The translations under genes and the position numbers were made by a program. The notes below the pieces were generated by a model, which worked only from the letters and a program-made list of their open reading frames with translations, was not told the DNA's origin and did not search any database. From JBNJEM01 sp051745935 (lineage in GTDB: Bacteria > Planctomycetota > Planctomycetia > Pirellulales > Pirellulaceae), in contig JBNJEM010000324.1 in NCBI GenBank assembly GCA_051745935.1, positions 1-8,642 of the forward strand: a stretch of 8,642 bases of DNA, read 5' to 3'. Positions 1 to 6,257 of the stretch are shown here, one piece after another (position 1 is the stretch's first letter; each line of letters starts with the position of its first letter).

Positions 1-70
1 CCAACCCGTCAAGGCTGACACCACCACTCGCGATTCGGCGGCGGCTTCCAGCCAAGATATTCGTAAGTCA

Positions 71-100
71 AAAGAAAACCTGGGACTAAAAATCCCCCAG
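71..100 (-). terminator. Candidate intrinsic terminator of the DUF1559 gene
   Basis: Read on the minus strand, CTGGG (100-96) can pair with CCCAG (84-80) around an 11-base loop that contains the TAG stop codon. A T-rich tail, GTTTTCTTTT, follows at once (79-70). The stem is only 5 bp, so this is a modest terminator prediction. Its position exactly at the end of the DUF1559 reading frame supports it. The 70 bases to its left show no gene I can support. Confidence 0.45.
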
Positions 101-1120
101 CGGCTGACCATCATTGACCAACCCAAGCCGCTGGAATGTTCCCAGATTAACCATATTCAAACTGGTGACATCACTACAATCGACGGGATTGACGTTGGAG
201 TTGTTGAAGTCAATATTTTCGGAGATGAAATGGACGGACCCGTCGCCCATGAGAAAGTTCGCGCCGCTGGGATGTCCGCTGCTGAACCCTTCCGCACACG
301 AGTTGTTGCCGGTCCGGCCCAGACCCGCATAGTTCACCGGAATACTGACTCGCCCCAACACGTAGTTGATCCCTCGGGGGCCAGGCCCCATGCTGTTTCG
401 AGTGCCGGCCCAAATACCCGACGAACACTTGAAATCGCGTTCCCCGGCGGCAAAGGTGTTACTGCTTCCATCCGACATATCACGGAATTTCAAGTCGCTG
501 TTTCGAAAGAACAACCCCGCCTCCTGCCGACGAATCACCGAAAGGTACCAGAACCCGCCGTTGCCCACGTAACTGGTCGTCGCCCCATACCAGTTGTTGT
601 TCACCGCGCCGGAGCCAGCGAAATCCATCCGCTGAGCACAATCTCCCGTTTTCCGCACATCAGGCGTCTGGTCGGTGGGGCACCGATACATTTCGATCGG
701 CGTCTTCACCAGGTTTCTCTCGTCGGAAAGCAACAAAGCGTGCAGCGTCCGTTCGGACACGCCCAACTGATCGTACAAGGGCTGCTGTTCCATGAAGGGC
801 AAAATGAACGCGAGCCACCCCCACGACTGTGGACGACCGCTACAGCCCTGCGTGTTGTTCGGTCGATCGGTAAGCACACCCGAAGGAAATGATTGATGCG
901 TGTCGTGGTAGTTGTGCAACGCCAGCCCGAGTTGTTTCATGTTGTTGGTGCACTCAGCTCGGCGGGCCGCCTCTCGAGCGGCTTGTACGGCTGGGAGCAG
1001 CAGGGCCACCAGAATTCCGATAATGGCAATCACCACCAACAACTCGACCAGGGTGAAACCACCACCCCTGTCTCGCTTGAACCGATCCGAATTCGCTCTA
1101 GAACACAACATTATTATCAT
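86..1120 (-). CDS. DUF1559 domain protein with prepilin-type N-terminal methylation motif
   Basis: A 344-residue protein. Residues 19-55 form a type IV prepilin/pseudopilin signal: a short basic leader ending GGG, then FTLVE and a hydrophobic helix running into LLPAVQAAREAARR. Prepilin peptidase would cut after Gly21, leaving Phe22 as residue 1 and Glu26 as the conserved Glu5. The rest matches the planctomycete DUF1559 (SBP_bac_10-like) pattern: CTNNMKQLGLALHNYHD (57-73), TSYVGNGG (182-189), DMSDGSSNTFAAGE (214-227) and the C-terminal H-X9-DG motif (His283, Asp293-Gly294). These proteins are presumed surface or envelope pseudopilins; the exact role is unknown. The start is ambiguous. GGAGG (1127-1123) lies only 2 bases from the ATG at 1120 and 11 bases from an in-frame ATG at 1111 (Met4); either leaves the processed protein unchanged. 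No pilus-assembly genes are adjacent. Candidate promoters lie at 1217-1245 and 1561-1589. Confidence 0.93.
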   Translation of the reverse strand: MIIMLCSRANSDRFKRDRGGGFTLVELLVVIAIIGILVALLLPAVQAAREAARRAECTNNMKQLGLALHNYHDTHQSFPSGVLTDRPNNTQGCSGRPQSWGWLAFILPFMEQQPLYDQLGVSERTLHALLLSDERNLVKTPIEMYRCPTDQTPDVRKTGDCAQRMDFAGSGAVNNNWYGATTSYVGNGGFWYLSVIRRQEAGLFFRNSDLKFRDMSDGSSNTFAAGERDFKCSSGIWAGTRNSMGPGPRGINYVLGRVSIPVNYAGLGRTGNNSCAEGFSSGHPSGANFLMGDGSVHFISENIDFNNSNVNPVDCSDVTSLNMVNLGTFQRLGLVNDGQPLGDF

Positions 1121-1216
1121 AGCCTCCGGAAAACCTGCTTCTTGGCAGCTGCGCGCGTGGGAACGCTAACGACTCCCCCGTCGCGAGTTCACCACGGCCT
1201 CCAAGCAAACAGTCAC

Positions 1217-1245
1217 ACTAAAAAAACAATAGAGAATAACAGCAA
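1217..1245 (-). promoter_or_regulatory. Weak sigma70-like promoter close to the DUF1559 gene
   Basis: On the minus strand, TTGCTG (1245-1240) and TTTAGT (1222-1217) are separated by 17 bases in a locally A+T-rich stretch. The boxes match the consensus at 3/6 and 4/6 positions, so this is weak. A start near 1210 would give a leader of about 90 nt. It competes with the better-matching promoter at 1561-1589. Confidence 0.3.
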
Positions 1246-1321
1246 CATCCTGTTTCACATCTCCGTTCCTACAATCGCCCCACCCTTCCACACACCGATC
1301 GCTACCATCTATCGCAACAAA

Positions 1322-1368
1322 ACCGTTCCGCCCGCAAGTCCGACCAACGGGATGATCGGCTAGGCGGC
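1322..1368. repeat. Dispersed intergenic element, copy 1
   Basis: This segment shares the exact 16-base core AGTCCGACCAACGGGA (1337-1352) with copy 2 at 3394-3409. The flanks are also similar: CGTTC upstream and CGGCT...AGGCGGC downstream, giving a similarity of roughly 47-53 bases with small gaps. The 12-base centre CGACCAACGGGA occurs a third time at 6246-6257. All three copies are in gene-free DNA. Function unknown. Confidence 0.6.
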
Positions 1369-1560
1369 CCCCTCTTCAAACGGAAGACTCGAACCCACAG
1401 CGGTACAGCATCTTGCCAAGATCTTGCCGCCCTTTTCGCCAATCTCGGGGATCGATCCGCCGCGGGAAACAAGGCAGGAAACCTCACTTGCCGGCAGGAA
1501 TAGCTTGTACGGAACACACCACCCGACCCCGAACTCTCAGCACGCTGCCTATAATCCGTA

Positions 1561-1589
1561 AGTTTAGCACGGCCTGTCGGGCCAGTCAA
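1561..1589 (-). promoter_or_regulatory. Sigma70-like promoter, long leader to the DUF1559 gene
   Basis: On the minus strand, TTGACT (1589-1584; 5/6 match to TTGACA) and TAAACT (1566-1561; 4/6 match to TATAAT) are separated by exactly 17 bases. A start near 1554 would leave about 430 nt before the DUF1559 start codon. It could therefore drive a long 5' leader or a separate small RNA. A TATAAT-like string on the opposite strand overlaps the region but has no partner -35 box that I can see. Confidence 0.5.
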
Positions 1590-1784
1590 TTGAACGCGGT
1601 GGGGCGACGGAGCCACGGGGTGCGGGACACTTTTTTGCGCGTGCAGCACATTTCGCGTGCTTTCTCAACGCGAAAAACGCGCCGATACTGGCCGCGCCCC
1701 CCACTCGGGCCCAGGCAACGCCCGCTCAAAGCCATCACCAAACCATCAAAGGCTCCTGTCATCCGTGGCGCCATGAACGCGCAA

Positions 1785-1817
1785 TGGCCGGTTTTGTTCC
1801 CGGTTGTCGTGCGGCCA
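1785..1817 (-). repeat. Inverted repeat downstream of rarA
   Basis: TGGCCG (1785-1790) and CGGCCA (1812-1817) are perfect 6-base inverted repeats around a 21-base loop. The position, about 50 bases past the rarA stop, would suit a transcription end. There is no T-tract after the stem, so an intrinsic terminator is not established. A smaller GGCC-AAA-GGCC hairpin lies between it and rarA. Confidence 0.25.
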
Positions 1818-1864
1818 ATGCACTCGCCCGTCGCCCTCTCTCCCCTGGCCAAAGGCCGGACGCA

Positions 1865-3187
1865 TCATGGCCCGCGGCGCAACCGCGTCCGAATGCTTTC
1901 CAAACGCCGGGCCAATTCCGCCTCGAACCCCCGATTGACGGGCCGGTAGTACTCGCGAGACACGCCCAGATAGTCCTGGGCAACCACGCCATCGGCGTCG
2001 TTGTGCGCGTATTGATACCCGTCACCGTGGCCTAATTGCTCGGCACCCTGGTAGTGTGCGTCCCGCAGGTGCACCGGAACGGGCAGGAGCCGGTTTTCAC
2101 GCACGTCTCGGCGCGCCTCGCCGATGGCCAGCGTGGCCGCGTTCGACTTGGGCGCGCACGCCAGGTACGTGACAGCCTGCGAGAGGGTCAGCTGGCATTC
2201 GGGCAGCCCCACGAATTCACACGCCTGCATCGCGGCAACGGCCAATGGCAGTGCCTGGGGATCCGCATTCCCCACATCCTCGCTGGCCAGGATAATCAAG
2301 CGGCGGCAGAGAAACCGAACGTCTTCCCCTCCCTCCAACATGCGAGCCAACCAATACAGTGCCGCGTCGGGATCACTTCCACGGATGCTCTTGATCAACG
2401 CACTGGCTGAATCGTAGTGCGCGTCCCCATCGGCGTCATATGACATGGCCTTGCGTTGCACCGACTGCTCCGCCAGTTCACGGGTGAACTCGATCGGCCG
2501 CGTGTCACTTGACATGACCCCGATCTCCAACGCCGACAGGGCTCGCCGAGCATCCCCCTCCGAGACTTCCGCCAAGAACGCCAATGCTTCCTCGGTCATC
2601 CGAATATCATAACGTCCCAAACCGCGTTCCTTATCCTCCATGGCTCGCGACAGCACGCGGCGAATATCTTCCACCGAGAGCGGTTCAAACTGGAAGATTT
2701 GGCTGCGGCTGACCAGCGCGCTGATGACTGAAAAGAACGGGTTGGCCGTGGTCGCGCCCACCAAAGTCACGATCCCCTCCTCGACATCCGGGAGAAGCGC
2801 GTCTTGCTGTGCTTTGTTGAACCGATGAATCTCGTCGATAAACAACAATGTTCTGCCGGCCCCCGTCGCCAGGCGGTCGCGAGCCTCGACGAGCCTGGCG
2901 CGCAACTCCTTCACGCCACTGGTCACCGCGCTGAGTTGTCGGAACTGGCTGCTACTTTCTCGAGCGAGCAACCGGGCTAACGTGGTCTTTCCCGTCCCGG
3001 GCGGACCATAGAGTATGACGGAGCCAATCCGGTCCGCTTTGAGCAACCGGCGCAACAGCTTGCCGGGCCCCAAGAAGTGCTCTTGACCCACGAACTCGTC
3101 GAGCGATCGGGGGCGCATCCGCGCCGCCAATGGCTGTACGCGGCCAAGGTTCCTGGCTTCCAGGTCGTCAAACAAAGATTCGTTCAC
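1865..3187 (-). CDS. rarA: Replication-associated recombination protein A (AAA+ ATPase RarA/MgsA)
   Basis: A 440-residue AAA+ ATPase of the RarA/MgsA/WRNIP1 family, which in bacteria acts at stalled replication forks together with single-strand binding protein and the recombination machinery. Visible motifs: clamp-loader-like N-terminal box AARMRPRSLDEFVGQEHFLG (21-40), Walker A GPPGTGKTT (61-69), Walker B LLFIDEIH (114-121), sensor 1 GATTANP (144-150), and an SRS segment with the likely arginine finger (160-162). The C-terminal oligomerisation domain carries the family signature AEQLGHGDGYQYAHN followed by YYRPVNRGFE. The length is normal for the family and no key residue is missing. The ATG at 3187 follows a distant GAGGA about 11 bases upstream, so the ribosome site is poor, but the N-terminus aligns well with the family. 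It reads in the same direction as the radical SAM gene but lies 562 bases away, so it is probably transcribed separately. Confidence 0.96.
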   Translation of the reverse strand: MNESLFDDLEARNLGRVQPLAARMRPRSLDEFVGQEHFLGPGKLLRRLLKADRIGSVILYGPPGTGKTTLARLLARESSSQFRQLSAVTSGVKELRARLVEARDRLATGAGRTLLFIDEIHRFNKAQQDALLPDVEEGIVTLVGATTANPFFSVISALVSRSQIFQFEPLSVEDIRRVLSRAMEDKERGLGRYDIRMTEEALAFLAEVSEGDARRALSALEIGVMSSDTRPIEFTRELAEQSVQRKAMSYDADGDAHYDSASALIKSIRGSDPDAALYWLARMLEGGEDVRFLCRRLIILASEDVGNADPQALPLAVAAMQACEFVGLPECQLTLSQAVTYLACAPKSNAATLAIGEARRDVRENRLLPVPVHLRDAHYQGAEQLGHGDGYQYAHNDADGVVAQDYLGVSREYYRPVNRGFEAELARRLESIRTRLRRGP

Positions 3188-3261
3188 CGTTTCCTCGCTG
3201 GGCGACCACCGCCGCCATACTCATAGGACCGACAAGAACAACGCGATGCCCACGCCGGGCT

Positions 3262-3292
3262 CAACCCCGGACCGAACGCGCGATAGGGGTTG
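3262..3292. repeat. Inverted repeat in the rarA leader region
   Basis: CAACCCC (3262-3268) and GGGGTTG (3286-3292) form a perfect 7-base inverted repeat around a 17-base spacer, about 75 bases before the rarA start. As RNA it would form a G/C-rich hairpin. No T-tract follows on either strand, so a terminator is not supported. It could be a leader structure or a protein-binding site. Confidence 0.35.
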
Positions 3293-3377
3293 TCGGCACC
3301 GGGGCAAAACTGAACCTGTAACGCGTCAGGAATGGGGAACCGTTCACGGGCAAGAGGCTGATGTACCGGTCGCGGGT

Positions 3378-3430
3378 GACGTTCTCCGCGGCGAGTCCGA
3401 CCAACGGGAGGACGGCTTGCGTCAGGCGGC
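3378..3430. repeat. Dispersed intergenic element, copy 2
   Basis: It carries the exact 16-base core AGTCCGACCAACGGGA (3394-3409) found in copy 1, with similar flanks: GACGTTCTCCGC upstream, then CGGCT and CAGGCGGC downstream. It lies in the gene-free region before rarA. Confidence 0.6.
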
Positions 3431-3692
3431 TTTCCACCCGGAAAAATCCAACCGCCCGAAATATATCAGCGGACGCTCGCACTTCCCCCCGCACATCTTG
3501 AAGGAAGGCTTTTCAAAATGCAACTGCCACGGGCTTGTCCCGCCGTCCGTTACGTTCCACGCCACCGACGGGTCAAGAGCGGTGTATCTGGCCCATTTGT
3601 AGCGACGAGCGGGATCCACCACGATACCAGGCCGGGGCATCCATGCGGGCTCCCGTGTCCAGGCCCCGTGGCGTCCCCGGTGAACGGCCACG

Positions 3693-3728
3693 ATAAGGGG
3701 AAAGCGCCGAATCTCCGATGCCCCTTAT
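3693..3728. repeat. Inverted repeat downstream of the radical SAM gene
   Basis: ATAAGGGG (3693-3700) and CCCCTTAT (3721-3728) are a perfect 8-base inverted repeat with a 20-base loop, starting 21 bases past the radical SAM stop codon. This position fits a transcription terminator or a 3'-end stabilising hairpin for that gene. There is no T-tract on the minus strand after the stem, so ordinary intrinsic termination is uncertain. On the plus strand the stem is followed by ATTTCTT. Confidence 0.4.
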
Positions 3729-3749
3729 ATTTCTTGATCCGTGGGTCCG

Positions 3750-4838
3750 CTAAAACAATCGCAACTGCCCTCCCTCATCGCGAGGAGGACGAAATCGGTC
3801 CTGGTTCAGAGGGGCCGGAGGGGTGTCCAAGCCGAATTTTCGAGCGAACAGGCGGAAGGATGAAGCGATCCCCGTCGCGTAGCCTGCTTGACCATGAAGC
3901 CGGAAGCCGTACCGGCTGTCATCCAAACCGCCGCCGCGAGTGGACCGAATCAGCGATTCCACGCGCTGCCGAGCGGACGGACGATGCGTTTGCAGCCAGT
4001 CAAGAAACACGGTATCGGTGGGTGGCGGCAAACGGAGCAAGGCAAAGGCGGCCGACCGGGCCCCCGCCTCCGCCGCTGCTTGCAGCACCGCAGCCATCTC
4101 ATGATCGGTCAGTCCCGCAATCACGGGAGCCACCAATACACTGACCGGCACCCCCGATTCCCGCAACTCCCGGACCGCGCGCAGTCGGGCCGCCGGCGTC
4201 GAGGCGCGCGGCTCCAACACACGCGCCAGCTTCGGATCGAGCGTCGTTATACTGAACGTCACCCGGACCAGATCCCAGCGAGCCAGCTCGACCAAAACCT
4301 CTAAATCGCGCAGCACTAACGCATTCTTCGTGCAAATCATCACCGGCTGGCTCGCTTCGCGCATCACTTCCAATATGCTACGCGTGACTCTCTGTTGCCG
4401 TTCGAGCGGCTGATAACAGTCCGTCACGCCCGAAAGCGCAATCGGCTCTCCCCGCCAACTCGAATCACACAGCTTGCGCCGCAATAACTGACCCGCTTCG
4501 GATTTCACCAGGATTTTGGCTTCGAAATCCAATCCCGCGCTCATCCCCAACCGTTCATGAGTGGGGCGCGCGTAGCAGTAGGCACAGCCGTGCTCGCAAC
4601 CTCGGTAGGGATTGATGCTATATGAAAAGGGGATGTCAGGGCTATTGTTGCTGGCAATGATGGATCGGCTCTCGTCCGGCAATACCTGCGTGCGCGCCTC
4701 GCCCGGCTCGTCGCCGGCGTCCCCCCACCACGCCGCATGTTCCTCGCACGACGCCACACGCAGCGTCTCATACCGGTTGGACGGATTCGTCAGCGAACCA
4801 CGCCCCCCCGCATTCCGCTCACTTGGTTCCCGTTGCAT
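3750..4838 (-). CDS. PA0069-family radical SAM protein
   Basis: A 362-residue protein of the PA0069/Rv2578c-type radical SAM family (SplB-like; substrate unknown). The [4Fe-4S]-binding CxxxCxxC motif is CEHGCAYC (Cys81, Cys85, Cys88), within SYSINPYRGCEHGC (72-85), which is typical of the family. The N-terminal GRGSLTNPSNRYE (12-24) matches the conserved opening of this group, which supports the ATG at 4838 even though its ribosome site is only a G-rich run. Further barrel features include ALSGVTDCYQPLE, the usual strand after the cluster loop, and VRVTFSITTLDPKLARVLEPRA in mid-protein. Proteins of this family sometimes lie near DNA-repair genes, but nothing here fixes its substrate. A sigma70-like promoter at 4912-4940 gives it a leader of about 70 nt, so it need not depend on the toxin-antitoxin transcript upstream. 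Confidence 0.9.
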   Translation of the reverse strand: MQREPSERNAGGRGSLTNPSNRYETLRVASCEEHAAWWGDAGDEPGEARTQVLPDESRSIIASNNSPDIPFSYSINPYRGCEHGCAYCYARPTHERLGMSAGLDFEAKILVKSEAGQLLRRKLCDSSWRGEPIALSGVTDCYQPLERQQRVTRSILEVMREASQPVMICTKNALVLRDLEVLVELARWDLVRVTFSITTLDPKLARVLEPRASTPAARLRAVRELRESGVPVSVLVAPVIAGLTDHEMAAVLQAAAEAGARSAAFALLRLPPPTDTVFLDWLQTHRPSARQRVESLIRSTRGGGLDDSRYGFRLHGQAGYATGIASSFRLFARKFGLDTPPAPLNQDRFRPPRDEGGQLRLF

Positions 4839-4911
4839 GCCCCCATCCCGCCCCGATGAAAAACTCTAACAGCCCGTAACAAAACCGAGATCCCGCTTCC
4901 AAACCCCCTGG

Positions 4912-4940
4912 ATTATGGCACGTCTGCGTGGTCTTGTCAT
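4912..4940 (-). promoter_or_regulatory. Sigma70-like promoter of the radical SAM gene
   Basis: On the minus strand, ATGACA (4940-4935; 5/6 match to TTGACA) and CATAAT (4917-4912; 5/6 match to TATAAT) are separated by exactly 17 bases. It lies in the 143-base gap after the HTH gene and points at the radical SAM start codon. A small hairpin, ACGCT/AGCGT (4947-4962), sits just before it and may end the upstream transcript. Confidence 0.65.
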
Positions 4941-4981
4941 GCCTTTACGCTACCCGCAGCGTGACTATTTACGGGCTATAC

Positions 4982-5572
4982 TCACTCCGAGAATCCTGCA
5001 GGCTTGCAATGCTCGCAGTTCCCGTCCAGACTGCTCTCGTCTTCCTCGCTGAATATCTCATATTCTGATTGAAGGGCCGCCCGAGTTTCGTCGTCTAGCG
5101 AGTCAACGGGCAGCCTCTTAGCTACACCAACTATCATCCTTAGAAAGTTATAAAGCGCCTCCTTACAGATAAAGTCCGATACACCCTCAGCAATATCCTC
5201 GTCCTGGTGTGCCAGTTCGCACAGGTTGTCCATTGCTCTCTTAATCAGGAACGCATGTTGCTTGATCTGGTCTACATATGTAGGGGCGTGCGGTGAGATT
5301 ATTAGTCTCATGTGAAGCCCAAACGCGTCAAGATAGTCCCCTAAATCACCAAGGCGAAGATCATCATCAATCCCGTTTTCCATCTTTGACACTTTGGTCT
5401 GACTACACCCCATCCTATCCGCCACGTCAGATTGCGACAGTCCGGATCGCATCCTTTCGATCGTCAATCGCCGCATAAGCTGCCGACCAGCAATTTTCTT
5501 CTTCGTCTTTTCAATCAGTTCCTCATTGTCGGTAGCACGACGCAGCAAGTCCACAGCGGTTGTCTTCGGCAT
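4982..5572 (-). CDS. Xre-family HTH protein, probable antitoxin
   Basis: A 196-residue protein. Residues 33-88 form an Xre/HTH_3 DNA-binding domain: LSQSDVADRMGCSQTKVSKMENG (45-67) covers the two DNA-contacting helices, then LGDLGDYLDAFG. An acidic and helical C-terminal part of about 105 residues follows, ending in GNCEHCKP with a CxxC pair (Cys186, Cys189). Antitoxins of the HigA type are usually near 100 residues, so this one is long. I infer that it neutralises the toxin encoded just upstream and represses their promoter. I chose the ATG at 5572 because AAGGGAG (5583-5577) precedes it by 4 bases. The frame stays open back to a TTG at 5680, overlapping the toxin gene, but that start has no good ribosome site. 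The stop codon is 144 bases before the radical SAM start. Confidence 0.82.
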   Translation of the reverse strand: MPKTTAVDLLRRATDNEELIEKTKKKIAGRQLMRRLTIERMRSGLSQSDVADRMGCSQTKVSKMENGIDDDLRLGDLGDYLDAFGLHMRLIISPHAPTYVDQIKQHAFLIKRAMDNLCELAHQDEDIAEGVSDFICKEALYNFLRMIVGVAKRLPVDSLDDETRAALQSEYEIFSEEDESSLDGNCEHCKPAGFSE

Positions 5573-5576
5573 TGTT

Positions 5577-5583
5577 CTCCCTT
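5577..5583 (-). promoter_or_regulatory. Ribosome binding site that fixes the HTH gene start
   Basis: On the minus strand, AAGGGAG lies 4 bases before the ATG at 5572. It decides against the two upstream in-frame alternatives, ATG at 5590 and TTG at 5680, which lack a comparable site. Confidence 0.7.
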
Positions 5584-5599
5584 CCGGCATGTGTGTTTG

Positions 5600-5629
5600 T
5601 TCGCATTCAGCAGTTTCGCATTCAGCAGT
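5600..5629. repeat. Exact 15-base tandem duplication between toxin and HTH genes
   Basis: The unit TTCGCATTCAGCAGT occurs twice head to tail (5600-5614 and 5615-5629) with no mismatch. It lies in the 76-base spacer between the toxin stop codon and the HTH start codon. Its length is a multiple of three, so it keeps open the frame that runs from the toxin end into the HTH gene (there encoding TAECE twice). Confidence 0.9.
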
Positions 5630-5648
5630 CGCCCTACGCAGAGCCCCT

Positions 5649-6014
5649 TCAGGCTGACTCTTTCCTATGTTTCTCCACAAACTTGTGACACTCCCTTACA
5701 TCGCCTTGCTGCTGATTCTTAAGCCCAATCGTCAGCAGGTGCAATTTAGATCCACTCACATCGGCATACACGTAGAGACGCATCTCAGCATATCCTTTGC
5801 GCTTAGGCGATTGGTCAATGGCATAGACGTCCTTTCCCTCATTGTGCACGAATCTGCATTGCTGAACTAACTGCAACGGCTGCAGCCCGCTTTCCAAAGC
5901 ATCCATGTACGTTTGGAGGTTGTCGTACACGGCTGAGATTTCTTCGGAGTAACGCTTCTCAAGCTTCTTAACTCGACGGCTAACTTCGTCACGTGTCTCA
6001 AAGGTCCACTCCAC
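5649..6014 (-). CDS. RelE/HigB-like toxin of a type II toxin-antitoxin module
   Basis: A 121-residue protein with the size and pattern of the RelE/ParE superfamily, closest by eye to the HigB/Gp49-like group whose members cut mRNA on the ribosome. It begins with a charged helical region (KKLEKRYSEEISAVYDNLQTY). Then come the strands CRFVHNEGKDVYAIDQ and EMRLYVYAD (77-85), and the C-terminal HLLTIGLKNQQQGDVRECHKFVEKH (92-116), typical of the last strand and helix in this family. The toxin gene comes before the antitoxin gene, as in higBA. The start is GTG at 6014, supported by GGAG (6025-6022) with a 7-base gap; no other start lies between it and the upstream in-frame stop. It follows a good promoter at 6066-6094. 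The assignment rests on motif recognition and gene order; catalytic residues were not verified. Confidence 0.75.
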   Translation of the reverse strand: MEWTFETRDEVSRRVKKLEKRYSEEISAVYDNLQTYMDALESGLQPLQLVQQCRFVHNEGKDVYAIDQSPKRKGYAEMRLYVYADVSGSKLHLLTIGLKNQQQGDVRECHKFVEKHRKESA

Positions 6015-6065
6015 AATTATGCTCCAGTGGAATAGTTTCGTCCAGCAATCCAGCCAAGGCCCACG

Positions 6066-6094
6066 ATTCTATGCCGTTTTCGCATACTTGTCGA
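6066..6094 (-). promoter_or_regulatory. Sigma70-like promoter of the toxin-antitoxin module
   Basis: On the minus strand, TCGACA (6094-6089; 5/6 match to TTGACA) and TAGAAT (6071-6066; 5/6 match to TATAAT) are separated by exactly 17 bases. A start near 6059 would leave a leader of about 45 nt before the GTG at 6014. Confidence 0.65.
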
Positions 6095-6101
6095 CCGTCG
6101 A
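6091..6101. promoter_or_regulatory. Candidate operator overlapping the toxin-antitoxin -35 box
   Basis: TCGAC-C-GTCGA is a perfect 5-base inverted repeat around one central base, and it overlaps the -35 box of the module's promoter. Xre-type antitoxins usually repress their own promoter by binding such palindromes, so this is the natural candidate site. No second copy is seen nearby. Confidence 0.4.
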
Positions 6102-6245
6102 GCCTTAGGATTTCCGCAGAAAGCCCACTAGCGGGTGGTTTGTCAAGAAATCACGCAAAATGGCCTCAAAACGCAAAAACGGCGGACCCTTCTTAGAGTC
6201 TTGGGCTGTAAGATGCGCGCACGGTGCGGGCATGCTTGGCGTGAG

Positions 6246-6257
6246 CGACCAACGGGA
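6246..6257. repeat. Dispersed intergenic element, copy 3 (core only)
   Basis: CGACCAACGGGA matches the centre of copies 1 and 2 exactly, but the flanks differ (GTGAG before, GCGG after). It may be a diverged or shorter member of the same family. Confidence 0.4.

Larger units (their letters stand above)
1121..1864. other. 744-base gene-free region between rarA and the DUF1559 gene
   Basis: No reading frame here resembles a known protein, and the frames that are open lack a Shine-Dalgarno sequence. It holds two candidate minus-strand promoters (1561-1589 and 1217-1245), one copy of the dispersed CGACCAACGGGA element, a perfect 10-base palindrome CAAGATCTTG (1417-1426) inside a short direct repeat of ATCTTGCC (1410-1417 and 1421-1428), and an inverted repeat just downstream of rarA. 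Most of it may be the leader of the DUF1559 transcript, or could encode a small RNA. The sequence alone does not decide this. Confidence 0.5.
3188..3749. other. 562-base gene-free region between the radical SAM gene and rarA
   Basis: Short frames open on both strands overlap each other, lack ribosome sites and resemble nothing I know, so I call no gene. The region contains two perfect inverted repeats (3262-3292 and 3693-3728) and copy 2 of the dispersed element. A weak minus-strand promoter-like pair, TTGCAT then CAAGAT with 17 bases between, lies around 3494-3524, but no convincing promoter for rarA is visible. Confidence 0.45.

Noticed and set aside
230..892. Long plus-strand frame opposite the DUF1559 gene
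   Set aside because: It lies entirely antisense to a confidently identified gene and its product resembles nothing known; typical of an antisense shadow in G+C-rich DNA.
1382..1401. tRNA T-arm-like string on the minus strand (GGTTCGAGTC)
   Set aside because: The stem flanking the loop pairs badly (one mismatch and two G-T pairs), and no acceptor, D or anticodon arm can be folded around it.
1413..1949. 178-residue plus-strand frame in the gap and the rarA 3' end
   Set aside because: It overlaps the rarA C-terminus antisense, has an arginine-rich composition and no ribosome site or family similarity.
3261..3691. Two overlapping minus-strand frames (89 and 77 residues) that might be a frameshifted gene
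   Set aside because: Neither half resembles a family I know, the GTG start lacks a ribosome site, and the region contains repeats typical of intergenic DNA. A translated search could reopen this.
5573..5680. Longer HTH protein starting at TTG 5680
   Set aside because: No good ribosome site, overlap with the toxin gene, and a much better ATG with AAGGGAG at 5572. Kept only as a finding about the open frame.
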